Shown: one piece after another, positions 31,933-40,083 of the stretch
How the letters are laid out: each line of letters begins with the position of its first letter
Position numbering within the stretch: position 1 is the stretch's first letter
Assembly (NCBI GenBank): GCA_026391975.1
Contig: JAPLDB010000037.1
Span: 1 to 45,399 of the forward strand
Source of the DNA: Bacteroidota bacterium
GTDB lineage: Bacteria > Bacteroidota > Bacteroidia > AKYH767-A > 2013-40CM-41-45
DNA: 45,399 nucleotides
Direction: 5' to 3'
Made by a program: the position numbers and the translations under genes
The notes under the pieces: generated by a model
What the model was told of the DNA's origin: nothing
Seen by the model: only the letters and a program-made list of their open reading frames with translations
Databases searched by the model: none

Positions 31933-34677
31933 TTACTTCAAAAGGCTTCTGATTTTTTCGAGGGCAGCAGGAATTCCTGCCGGATTCTTCCCTCCTGCTG
32001 TAGCATAAAACGGTTGTCCTCCGCCTCCGCCTTGTATTTCCTTCGCTCCTTCACGAATCATGTTTGATGCATTGAAGTTTTTATCTTTCACTAAATTTTC
32101 ACTGATAATTACCGAGAGATATGCTTTGCCATCAATGGTTGCTCCAAGAACACAAACAAGATTTTCAAGCTGGTTCTTCAATTCAAAAGAAATATTCTTG
32201 ATCGCGTCTGCATTGCCAAGTTGTATTTGCTCAGCAATCAGGTTAACTCCATTTATTCCTGTTACCTTTTTCAGCAGGCCGGTCTTTACATTTTGTGCAA
32301 TCTCACCGGTAAGGTTATCGATAAGTTTCGACAAAGTATCTTCCTGCTGCTGCAATGGTGCTTTAAGATCAACTTCTTTTTCAAGGTCTATCACTGACTT
32401 CCCTTCAATTCCTGAATATAGGTTCCTTGCCTTAGCTTTCATCAATTCAATCTTATCTCTTAAAGCATTTTCAGCGGCAGCCTGTTTTTTGTTTTGTTCC
32501 TCGTTGTATTGATCTACCAATATCCCTGTGATGGCTTCCACTCTTCGCACACCCGCAGCAACAGAACTCTCCGAAATGATCTTGAACTTTTCTATTTCTC
32601 CTGTTGACCTTACATGAGTGCCTCCGCACAATTCCATTGAATACTGCGGATCAAAAACAATGACACGCACAAAATCCCCGTACTTCTCACCGAACAAGGC
32701 TGTTGCGCCCATTTCCTGTGCCTGCTTGATCGGCACATTTCTTTTTTCATCCAGTAAAATATTTTCACTGATTTTCTCATTCACCATCTTCTCGATCTTT
32801 TGCAATTCTTCATCACTCACCTTTGCAAAATGCGAAAAGTCAAAACGTGTATGCTCATCGTTCACGAGAGATCCTTTCTGATTTACATGGGCTCCGAGCA
32901 CACGCTTCAACGCGGAATGCATAAGGTGCGTTGCAGAGTGATTGCTTGTAATAAGTTTTCTCCTGTCCCGTTTTACAACAGCATGAAATGTTGCATTCAG
33001 ATCCTTCGGCAATTTATCAGCGAAATGAATGATCAGGTTGTTTTCCTTTTGCGTATCTGTAATATATATTTTTTCGGGCTGTTGACTGCTGCTGCTGACT
33101 GCCGCTTCTATATAGCCCGTATCACCTACCTGACCACCGCTCTCAGCATAAAAAGGCGTTCTTGACAATACAAGCTGAAACTGTTCTTTTCCCTTTGCCT
33201 TAACTTTCCTGTATTTTAAAATTTCACAATCACTTTCAAGTTCATCATAGCCGACAAAAGCTGTGGCTGCTGCTCCCTCTCCTTCCCCGCCCGGATGAAC
33301 ATCCGTTCGGACGGGGGAGAGGGCCGGGGTGAGGCTTATCCAGTCTTCAGTATCTACTTGCGCTGCAGCACGCGATCGGTTTTTCTGCTCTGAAAGGCAT
33401 TTATTAAATCCTTCCATATCCACATCCATGCCTTTTTCACGGGCCATGAGTTGTGTAAGGTCGATTGGAAAACCAAACGTATCATACAGTTCAAAAGCAA
33501 ATTCGCCTGAGACATTATTTGCCTTCAGGTCTTCAAATTTTTTAATTCCAACTTCAAGTGTTCTGAGGAATGCATTCTCTTCTTCGGTAACCACACGCAT
33601 GATAAAATCCTGCTGTGACTTTATTTCCGGAAAGACATCTTTGAACTGTTCAGCAAGGATGGGAATAAGCTTATTGAGGAACGGTTCCTTCAGGTTGAGA
33701 AAAGTAAATCCGTAACGCACGGCCCGGCGAAGAATTCTGCGGATCACATAACCTGCCTTGTTGTTTGATGGAAGTTGTCCGTCAGCTATTGCACAGGTGA
33801 TGGCACGGATGTGATCACTCATTACACGCATGGCAATGTCGCTCTTTTCATCTACTCCGTATTTTATTCCGCAGCGCGAAGAAATGAACTGTATGAGCGG
33901 TTGAAAAACATCAGTATCGTAATTGGATGTCTTGCCCTGAAGTGCCATGCACAATCTTTCAAAGCCCATACCTGTGTCCACATGCCTGGCCGGAAGCGGT
34001 TCAAGAGAACCATCGGCCTTCCTGTTGAATTCCATGAATACATTATTCCAGATTTCAACTACCTGCGGATGCCCTGCATTCACAAGGTTTTTTCCATCGG
34101 CTTTTTTCCTTTCTTCTTCACTTCTCAGGTCAACATGAATTTCTGAACAAGGGCCACAGGGACCCTGCTCGCCCATCTCCCAGAAATTGTCTTTTTTGTT
34201 TCCACGCAATATCCGCTCTTCGGCGATGTGCTGCTTCCAGAAGTCAAAACTATCCTGGTCAAATTTTAATTTTTCCTTTTCATCACCTTCAAAAACGGTG
34301 ACATACAATCGGTCCTTCTGAAGTTTGTAAACTTCTGTGAGCAATTCCCAGCTCCATGCAATTGCATCTTTTTTAAAATAATCGCCAAAGCTCCAGTTAC
34401 CCAGCATTTCAAACATGGTATGGTGGTAGGTGTCAATGCCAACCTCCTCCAGGTCATTGTGCTTTCCGCTAACCCGCAGGCACTTTTGGGTATCGGCAAC
34501 GCGGGGATATTTAATGGGCTGGTTACCCAGAAAAATATCTTTAAACGGAGCCATACCGCTATTGATAAACATCAGTGTTGGGTCATTCTTTACAACCATG
34601 GGAGAAGATGCAACAATCTGGTGTCCTTTACTCCCGAAAAACGCTAAAAATGTCTTTCTTATTTCTGTAGAAGTCAT
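31933..34677 (-). CDS. alaS: Alanyl-tRNA synthetase with an in-frame palindromic insertion
   Basis: Charges tRNA-Ala. The 914 residues include the class II catalytic domain (FINSGMAPFKDIFLGNQPI, RVADTQKCLRVSGKHNDLEEVG, the WEMGEQGPCGPCSEIH loop), the editing domain with zinc ligands (NHSATHLMHSALK ... ELCGGTHV) and the C-Ala domain (GGGGGQPFYATAGG). Between the tRNA-binding domain and the editing domain, at about residues 447-470, lies an insert beginning ISLTPALSPVRTD and ending PGGEGEGAA, encoded by a palindromic element at about 33273-33334. It keeps the frame, and flanking residues (AAAQVDTEDW and TAFVGYDELESDCEILKYRK) look normal. The site is a linker, so the enzyme is probably functional. 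It heads a likely operon with ribF and the LRR gene. Confidence 0.96.
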   Translation of the reverse strand: MTSTEIRKTFLAFFGSKGHQIVASSPMVVKNDPTLMFINSGMAPFKDIFLGNQPIKYPRVADTQKCLRVSGKHNDLEEVGIDTYHHTMFEMLGNWSFGDYFKKDAIAWSWELLTEVYKLQKDRLYVTVFEGDEKEKLKFDQDSFDFWKQHIAEERILRGNKKDNFWEMGEQGPCGPCSEIHVDLRSEEERKKADGKNLVNAGHPQVVEIWNNVFMEFNRKADGSLEPLPARHVDTGMGFERLCMALQGKTSNYDTDVFQPLIQFISSRCGIKYGVDEKSDIAMRVMSDHIRAITCAIADGQLPSNNKAGYVIRRILRRAVRYGFTFLNLKEPFLNKLIPILAEQFKDVFPEIKSQQDFIMRVVTEEENAFLRTLEVGIKKFEDLKANNVSGEFAFELYDTFGFPIDLTQLMAREKGMDVDMEGFNKCLSEQKNRSRAAAQVDTEDWISLTPALSPVRTDVHPGGEGEGAAATAFVGYDELESDCEILKYRKVKAKGKEQFQLVLSRTPFYAESGGQVGDTGYIEAAVSSSSQQPEKIYITDTQKENNLIIHFADKLPKDLNATFHAVVKRDRRKLITSNHSATHLMHSALKRVLGAHVNQKGSLVNDEHTRFDFSHFAKVSDEELQKIEKMVNEKISENILLDEKRNVPIKQAQEMGATALFGEKYGDFVRVIVFDPQYSMELCGGTHVRSTGEIEKFKIISESSVAAGVRRVEAITGILVDQYNEEQNKKQAAAENALRDKIELMKAKARNLYSGIEGKSVIDLEKEVDLKAPLQQQEDTLSKLIDNLTGEIAQNVKTGLLKKVTGINGVNLIAEQIQLGNADAIKNISFELKNQLENLVCVLGATIDGKAYLSVIISENLVKDKNFNASNMIREGAKEIQGGGGGQPFYATAGGKNPAGIPAALEKIRSLLK
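33273..33334. repeat. Palindromic repeat element inside alaS
   Basis: An outer stem CCCTCTCC/GGAGAGGG (33275-33282 with 33316-33323) and an inner stem CGGATG/CATCCG (33292-33297 with 33300-33305) form a long hairpin, extended by CCGGGGTGAGG. It is clearly more GC-rich than the surrounding gene. Read in the alaS frame it gives LTPALSP...GGEGEG, a peptide I know as the translated shadow of widespread GC-rich intergenic repeats. This is the only such element I see in the window. Confidence 0.75.
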
Positions 34678-34784
34678 CTTGTTTGTAATATTTTCAAGCC
34701 CGGACTGAAGAACAGTTAACTTCCACCGGTTTATTACTATTTATCAAATAGGTCATATCCGGTTCACTATTAGGAATTTCCTGT

Positions 34785-34792
34785 TATTTTTG
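34785..34792 (+). promoter_or_regulatory. Candidate -7 box for the M23 peptidase gene
   Basis: TATTTTTG, an exact TAnnTTTG match, ends 26 nt before the ATG at 34819, in the 141-bp gap between divergent alaS and the peptidase gene. No good TTG box is seen at the expected distance. Confidence 0.35.
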
Positions 34793-34818
34793 TCGCGGTT
34801 GCGCGAAAGTAAATCAAA

Positions 34819-35790
34819 ATGCCGAAAGTAAAGTACTATTTCAATCCTTCAAACCTGAAGTATGAGCGTGTCAGGATCACCCTGAAGAAACGCCTCCTTC
34901 GTGTATTCGGATTTCTCACTACTGCTATCGTATTTGCGGCCATCATTATTGTCGTTTTGTGGAACGTCGTAGACTCTCCAAAGGAGCGCCAGTTGAAACG
35001 TCAGCTGGAAGAAATTTCCCTGCAATATGAAATGCTACAGCAGCGTACCGACCAGGCCGAGGCCGTTTTGAGTGATATTCAGGACAGAGACAATACCATT
35101 TACCGTGTAATATTTGAAGCAGATCCGATTCCGCAGTCTGTGCGCGAGGCCGGATATGGAGGGGTGGATCGCTACAATGATCTTAAAGATTACTACAATG
35201 CTGATCTGATCAGGGAAGTAACAATGCAGGTAGACAAACTGAGCAAACAGCTTTATATTCAGAGCAAATCCTTTGATGAGGTTTTTAACCTTGTTAAGAA
35301 TAAATCACAGATGCTGGCTTCCATCCCTGCCATCCAGCCCATTGCAAATAAGGATCTGAAATACATTGCCAGTGGATTTGGCTGGCGGATCCACCCGATC
35401 TACAAGACGGAAAAAATGCACAGCGGAATGGATTTCACCGCACCGGTGGGGACTCCCATCCATGCTACAGGAAACGGAACTGTGGCAAAGATAGAATATG
35501 ACGGCCGTGGCTACGGGAATAACGTGATCGTCAATCATGGCTGGGGGTTTGAATCCCTGTATGGCCATATGAGCAAGATCGTTGTTCGTCCGGGGCAAAA
35601 AATAACCCGTGGTGACCTGCTTGGATATGTAGGCAGTACGGGGGCTTCAACGGGACCGCATTTACACTATGAGGTTCGGAAAGGCGGCACTCCCGTAAAC
35701 CCTGCCAACTTCTATTATAATGACCTTACTCCAGAGGAATATGAAAAGATGATGGAACTTGCTTCACGTCCTGGCCAGTCCTTTGATTAA
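34819..35790 (+). CDS. M23 family metallopeptidase, membrane-anchored
   Basis: Predicted peptidoglycan endopeptidase of 323 residues. A basic N-terminus (LKKRLLRVFGFL) and one membrane helix (about 34-50) anchor it in the inner membrane. A coiled-coil stretch follows (KERQLKRQLEEISLQYEMLQ, about 55-95). Residues about 190-300 are the LytM/M23 domain: GWRIHPIYKTEKMHSGMDFTAPVGTPIHA with zinc ligands in HSGMD, then VIVNHGWGFESLYGHMSKI and GPHLHYEV supplying the remaining His residues. All active-site residues are present, so it looks catalytically competent. The layout resembles cell-division or cell-shape M23 proteins of Bacteroidota. The MerR gene follows 51 bp later. Confidence 0.93.
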   Translation: MPKVKYYFNPSNLKYERVRITLKKRLLRVFGFLTTAIVFAAIIIVVLWNVVDSPKERQLKRQLEEISLQYEMLQQRTDQAEAVLSDIQDRDNTIYRVIFEADPIPQSVREAGYGGVDRYNDLKDYYNADLIREVTMQVDKLSKQLYIQSKSFDEVFNLVKNKSQMLASIPAIQPIANKDLKYIASGFGWRIHPIYKTEKMHSGMDFTAPVGTPIHATGNGTVAKIEYDGRGYGNNVIVNHGWGFESLYGHMSKIVVRPGQKITRGDLLGYVGSTGASTGPHLHYEVRKGGTPVNPANFYYNDLTPEEYEKMMELASRPGQSFD

Positions 35791-35815
35791 TAATCTGAAA
35801 ATCGGAATCAATTCA

Positions 35816-35823
35816 TATATTTG
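35816..35823 (+). promoter_or_regulatory. Candidate -7 box for the MerR gene
   Basis: TATATTTG, an exact TAnnTTTG match, lies 18 nt before the ATG at 35842. Its last bases overlap the TTG at 35821 that a longer open frame would use as start, which favours the ATG. Confidence 0.35.
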
Positions 35824-35841
35824 AATTCAAATCTCATCGCC

Positions 35842-36294
35842 ATGCCTTACAAAGAAAAAGAAATCGAAAAAATTTTTTACTCCATTGGAGAGGTTGCGAA
35901 AATGTTTGATGTGAATACATCTCACATCCGCTTCTGGTCTAAACAGTTTGATGTGATCAAACCGGCAACGAACAAAAAAGGCAACCGCATGTTCACAATT
36001 GGAGACATAGAGAATTTCAGGGTCATATATCATTTGGTGAAGGAAAAGGGATTTACTCTTAAAGGGGCAAAAGTGGAAATGAATGGCTTGAAAAAGAAAA
36101 TGAAACTTGCTCCTGAACCGAAGATGGATGTAATTGAATCATCAGAATCTGTATTTGCATCGGAACCGCAAATTGATATTGCACCTGTGCATAATGACCT
36201 GGTAGATAAAATTGCGTTGAAAAATTCATTGGGCAAATTGCGTTCATCCTTGCTTCAACTGAGCAATGAAATTGAAAAAATAGACGTTGCCTGA
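35842..36294 (+). CDS. MerR family transcriptional regulator
   Basis: DNA-binding regulator of 150 residues. Residues about 8-80 are the MerR winged helix: IFYSIGEVAKMFDVNTSHIRFWSKQF (helix-turn-helix), then the wing KGNRMFTIGDIENFRVIYHLVKEKGFTLKGAK. The C-terminal part is short and variable (KKKMKLAPEPKMDVIESS ...), ending in a helix LGKLRSSLLQLSNEIEKIDVA suited to dimerisation. No effector-binding domain or metal-binding Cys is visible. This short form is found, to my knowledge, beside M23 peptidases in many Bacteroidota. Start at the ATG rather than an upstream TTG. Confidence 0.9.
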   Translation: MPYKEKEIEKIFYSIGEVAKMFDVNTSHIRFWSKQFDVIKPATNKKGNRMFTIGDIENFRVIYHLVKEKGFTLKGAKVEMNGLKKKMKLAPEPKMDVIESSESVFASEPQIDIAPVHNDLVDKIALKNSLGKLRSSLLQLSNEIEKIDVA

Positions 36295-36354
36295 TTTTTT
36301 TTCGAAATGCAGTTGCAACAATACTCCTGACTTGTCGCACGAGGCGCGCATTTT

Positions 36355-37947
36355 CTATCTCACAATAAACCTTGCTGCTTTCATTCCATGCTCAGTCTTA
36401 ATGATGCATGTATAAAGACCTTCTGAAAAAGATGAAGTAGATACCGGAATATGAATGGTTTCTGATCTCTTGCCTTTGAACGAATAGCGTTTCAGTATTT
36501 TTCCTGCAACATCCATTACCTCCACTGATGCTTTGCCGCTTTCATTCATGATGAAATCAATGTAGGCAGTATGTCCAGTCGGATTAGGGTATACATTCAG
36601 TCCAAGTATCGTATTTGTAAGCGGCATGTCCTCAACTTCGTCGGGTGTAACATCAACCCACACCTCATAGGCCAATGCGCTTGGCCTGCTCATGCTTTCC
36701 GGATCGAGGTCTGCAATATTGGGGAAATCGCTTTCAATACCATTCACAATCCATCCAACACGGGTATTGCCTGAAAGTGAATTGAGGTCAATGATTGACC
36801 GATGCTTTATTGCATTTGCGGGGTCAGGAATAAACCGTGCATTGGTTCCGCTGAGTGAAGGCATCTCCACAGGTAATTTGTACTCTGTGAGATTTCCCGC
36901 ACCATCCCGGCTTACCTTGCTTATTGTATTTACAAACGGAACCAATGTATCCTGAACAAGGATATTGTTAACCGTATCGAAAGTGTACAAACTCATGCCA
37001 CCAAAAAAAACGGTGTGCATGAAATTATTGATGGAATCATAAACCGGCATCAATGCTGTTTCATACTGATTAAGGTTCTGATTGAAAGTTGTATTCTGGA
37101 AAATAGAAGTTGAAGTAATATCAATGGGTGTTAAAAATGGCAGTGAAGCTGCTTTTTGAAAAACGCCTCCGAAAGCAGTGTACCCGTAATCGCCATTGGG
37201 AAAAATCTGTTCTGAAACATTCAGGTCTCTGCGATGAAAATTATCAGTGTCAGTAACGGCAGTATAATTCGCAATGGAAAGAGAAATGCCGTCATCATGA
37301 ATATTGAACTTTCTGATTGAGTTCGAATAGGTCTGAACAAAAAGTGATGAACCTGTGATCTTGCTGTATTGTCCGTCGAATCGGTGCCCGAAAATAAGGT
37401 AGTAGGTAGAATCAATTTTCTCAAGGTGCCCACCGGCAATAACAATGTTTGAATCCTGGATCTGCCTGATAGCAGGAGCCACTGCATATCCATTCGTTAC
37501 CAGGTTAATGAGTGAATTGAGGTTAACAGCAGTAAGTGTAGGAAATGTAATGTTCGTAAGAAGAGAATCACATCGTCCGTAACCACCAACGATATAAAGC
37601 ATGGAGTCGGACTGACAGAATTCCGCATTAGAGGAGCTGATGGCTTCCCTCACATAGTCGGGCAAAGAAGTCAATGGCGCCACCCATTGTACATCAGCAA
37701 CAGGATCAACAACAAAGATGGAATCGTTTCGCATGTATTTCTGGAAACCCATTCCACCCTGAAAATTATGCAATCCATCTCTCCTCCCGCCAACAAAGAT
37801 CCATTTCCCGTTCCACTCAGCAAATACGCCTGATTGAATCGCGGGTACAGAAGTTAAAGGAGATGAAATCAGAGAAACAGAAAAAGGCTGCTGTGCAACG
37901 GTCATCTGAAACGCACACAATAAAATTGCAGTCAGTAGTTTTTTCAT
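36355..37947 (-). CDS. Kelch-like T9SS type A sorting domain protein
   Basis: Secreted protein of 530 residues. The ATG at 37947 begins a signal peptide (MKKLLTAILLCAFQMTVAQQ); the frame is open 39 bp further upstream without signal features. The body carries recurring Kelch-like blade motifs with paired Gly: KWIFVGGRRDG, LYIVGGYGRCD, IVIAGGHLEKID, YTAFGGVFQ and HTVFFGGMSLYTFD, indicating a beta-propeller of perhaps six blades. A type A sorting domain ends it (VYPNPTGHTAYIDFIMN ... GLYTCIIKTEHG ... RFIVR). No enzymatic residues were recognised. It lies 41 bp downstream of another T9SS cargo gene on the same strand. Confidence 0.82.
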   Translation of the reverse strand: MKKLLTAILLCAFQMTVAQQPFSVSLISSPLTSVPAIQSGVFAEWNGKWIFVGGRRDGLHNFQGGMGFQKYMRNDSIFVVDPVADVQWVAPLTSLPDYVREAISSSNAEFCQSDSMLYIVGGYGRCDSLLTNITFPTLTAVNLNSLINLVTNGYAVAPAIRQIQDSNIVIAGGHLEKIDSTYYLIFGHRFDGQYSKITGSSLFVQTYSNSIRKFNIHDDGISLSIANYTAVTDTDNFHRRDLNVSEQIFPNGDYGYTAFGGVFQKAASLPFLTPIDITSTSIFQNTTFNQNLNQYETALMPVYDSINNFMHTVFFGGMSLYTFDTVNNILVQDTLVPFVNTISKVSRDGAGNLTEYKLPVEMPSLSGTNARFIPDPANAIKHRSIIDLNSLSGNTRVGWIVNGIESDFPNIADLDPESMSRPSALAYEVWVDVTPDEVEDMPLTNTILGLNVYPNPTGHTAYIDFIMNESGKASVEVMDVAGKILKRYSFKGKRSETIHIPVSTSSFSEGLYTCIIKTEHGMKAARFIVR

Positions 37948-37988
37948 TCTAAAATAATCGTTGCCGGTCTGGAAGAAGAATGACACAA

Positions 37989-39884
37989 CTATTCAATGAT
38001 CAACCGCTTCGTGATTACACCCTCTTCTCCACTCACTTTTAAATTGTAAATTCCCTTTGAAAGCTGTGAGAGATTTATTGAAACAGATTGAGCACCTGCT
38101 TCTGCATGAATCAGTTCTTCATAAACGGTTCTTCCTGTCATATCAGAAACAGTTACATCAAGTTGCTTTGTTCTATCCATATACATCTCAAGTGAGAATA
38201 TTCCTGTATTCGGATTCGGATAGAGACTTAAATGTTGAATAAAAGTATGCATTGCTGTTCCTGTACACAGGTCAACATGGGTTGTTGCCGTTGTTGAGTT
38301 CACGCAACCTGATGTAAAATCAGTAAAAGTATAGGTGATGGTATGATCCCCCGGGCCTGCCATTGCAGGATCGAAATACCGGTTCGCAGGACCAAATAAG
38401 CCCGGTCCTGAAAAAGTTCCGCCTATCGGAGTTCCGGTGAGCGTGTCTTGATCGTGGTACACACAGTAGAAAGTATCCAGTCCTGTAACGTTTACAGAAG
38501 GCAATCCTGAATATATAACCAACACAGGAGCTGAGGTCGCGGTACAGTTGGATGTATCACCGGCAACAACATAATAAGTTCCCGCCTGGGTGATGAGTAA
38601 TGAATCGTTGTCACTGTTGCTCACAGCATTTCCGTCAAGGAACCACTCATAATGATATCCGTTTCCGGCCGGTGTCCTCAGGACATAAGGATTGATGGTA
38701 TCGCACACATAAATTGTATCATTGTTATTGATTGCAGCTACCGGTGAACATACAGTACCTTCAAAACGGTAAATGCCACCATTGCCATAATCAGCGCAAT
38801 AAAGTTCACCCCAGCGGTCTTCACCGAAAGCAACAACTGTAGAACGACCCAGCGCTCCCAGCATTGTTGCTGTCCATCCGCCGGTTCCATTGGGTTCCAG
38901 TGTACGGAACTGATAGGTACTTGTAAATTCATCAGTAAAAAAATATTTTCCATACATGTTGGAATACTTTGCACCCCTGTACCTGTATCCACCCACGATC
39001 GCTGCGCCGTTATTGGCATACTCATAAATCGGGGCATCATATGCTGAAGCTGCCTGACAGCCCGCAGTATTGTAAGGATGACCATTTCCTTCATAACACC
39101 GCCACCCGTAATTGCCGCCATGTTTTGTGGTAGGTTGGTAATCAACTTCCTCCCATGCATTTTGTCCTACATCTCCTACCCACAAATCACCATTCCACCT
39201 GTCAAAACTCCATCTCCATGGATTCCGGTGCCCGATGTCCCAAATTTCACCCCTGCCATTCCCGCCAACCAATGGATTATCGGATGGAATATTATAGGCA
39301 ACACTTGTATCACTTACATCAATGCGAAGCATTTTTCCAAGTAAGGAATCAACATTTTGTGCACGGTTCCCCGGATCACCGCCACTGCCGCCATCACCGG
39401 TTCCGATGTACAGATAATGGTCCTTCGGACTGAATGCAAGATGCCCGCCATTGTGGTTTGAATATGGTTGCCAGATAGTCAACAGTATTTGTTCGCTGTT
39501 GGCATCAACAGAGTCCGGATTTGTGTCGCTGACCCTAAACCTTGAAATTCTTGTATCGCCATGTGTTTGGGCAGTATAATTCACATAAATGAACTTGTTA
39601 TTTTTAAAATCAGGGTCAAATGCAAGTCCCAACAATCCTCTTTCTCCTCCTGATAAAACCCTCGTATGAATATCAAGGAAAGGATTGGGAAATGTGTTTC
39701 CATTGGTATCTACAATTTGAATGTATCCTGCCTGCTCAACAATGAATAATCTGTCATCGCCACAATTTTTGATGTCTACAGGAGAAGAAAAACCGGTTGC
39801 GAATGAACTCAAAGTAATTTGCGCATTGGAGGAACTGAAAAAGAATAATATGAACAGAAGGCAGGTTGTAAACAATTTTTTCAT
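37989..39884 (-). CDS. PQQ-dependent glucose/sorbosone dehydrogenase-like T9SS protein
   Basis: Secreted six-bladed propeller protein of 631 residues. After a signal peptide (to SNAQ, about 21), residues 22-380 match the glucose/sorbosone dehydrogenase (soluble aldose dehydrogenase, Asd/GcdB-like) family: FSSPVDIKNCGDDRLFIVEQAG, RGLLGLAFDPDFKNNKFIYVNY, NHNGGHLAFSPKDHYLYIGTGDGGSGGD, GHRNPWRWSFD and VGDVGQNAWEEVDY. Family members oxidise aldoses using PQQ; whether this one binds PQQ is not proven. Two Ig-like domains (380-450, 455-540) and a type A sorting domain follow (LYPNPNTGIFSLEMYM ... GIYNLKVSGEEG ... RLIIE). A TACTTTTG box lies upstream on the minus strand. Confidence 0.9.
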   Translation of the reverse strand: MKKLFTTCLLFILFFFSSSNAQITLSSFATGFSSPVDIKNCGDDRLFIVEQAGYIQIVDTNGNTFPNPFLDIHTRVLSGGERGLLGLAFDPDFKNNKFIYVNYTAQTHGDTRISRFRVSDTNPDSVDANSEQILLTIWQPYSNHNGGHLAFSPKDHYLYIGTGDGGSGGDPGNRAQNVDSLLGKMLRIDVSDTSVAYNIPSDNPLVGGNGRGEIWDIGHRNPWRWSFDRWNGDLWVGDVGQNAWEEVDYQPTTKHGGNYGWRCYEGNGHPYNTAGCQAASAYDAPIYEYANNGAAIVGGYRYRGAKYSNMYGKYFFTDEFTSTYQFRTLEPNGTGGWTATMLGALGRSTVVAFGEDRWGELYCADYGNGGIYRFEGTVCSPVAAINNNDTIYVCDTINPYVLRTPAGNGYHYEWFLDGNAVSNSDNDSLLITQAGTYYVVAGDTSNCTATSAPVLVIYSGLPSVNVTGLDTFYCVYHDQDTLTGTPIGGTFSGPGLFGPANRYFDPAMAGPGDHTITYTFTDFTSGCVNSTTATTHVDLCTGTAMHTFIQHLSLYPNPNTGIFSLEMYMDRTKQLDVTVSDMTGRTVYEELIHAEAGAQSVSINLSQLSKGIYNLKVSGEEGVITKRLIIE

Positions 39885-39907
39885 TTGAATGTGTTTAAAT
39901 AGTCCGG

Positions 39908-39915
39908 CAAAAGTA
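39908..39915 (-). promoter_or_regulatory. Candidate -7 box for the PQQ-dehydrogenase-like gene
   Basis: On the minus strand this reads TACTTTTG, an exact TAnnTTTG match, 23 nt before the ATG at 39884. A TTTCG (one base off TTTG) lies about 20 nt further upstream. The divergent CotH gene starts 168 bp away. Confidence 0.4.
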
Positions 39916-40028
39916 ATATTCTATATGAAGAATCCCGAAATTTCCTAAATCAGATCATTTTTGGATAATTCACCAAGAAAATACTGCCGTTCGTCAAAAT
40001 GTTCAAAAATTAAGCTTCATGATGTGCA

Positions 40029-40056
40029 TTTGGGAGGAATTCTGTAATTATCTTTA
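40029..40056 (+). promoter_or_regulatory. Candidate promoter of the CotH giant
   Basis: TTTG at 40029-40032, a 16-nt spacer (slightly short), then TATCTTTA at 40049-40056, one mismatch from TAnnTTTG, 27 nt before the ATG at 40084. The same TATCTTTA box occurs before the beta-helix cargo gene. Confidence 0.35.
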
Positions 40057-40083
40057 GTCCATCAACAACTAATACGCTTTACC

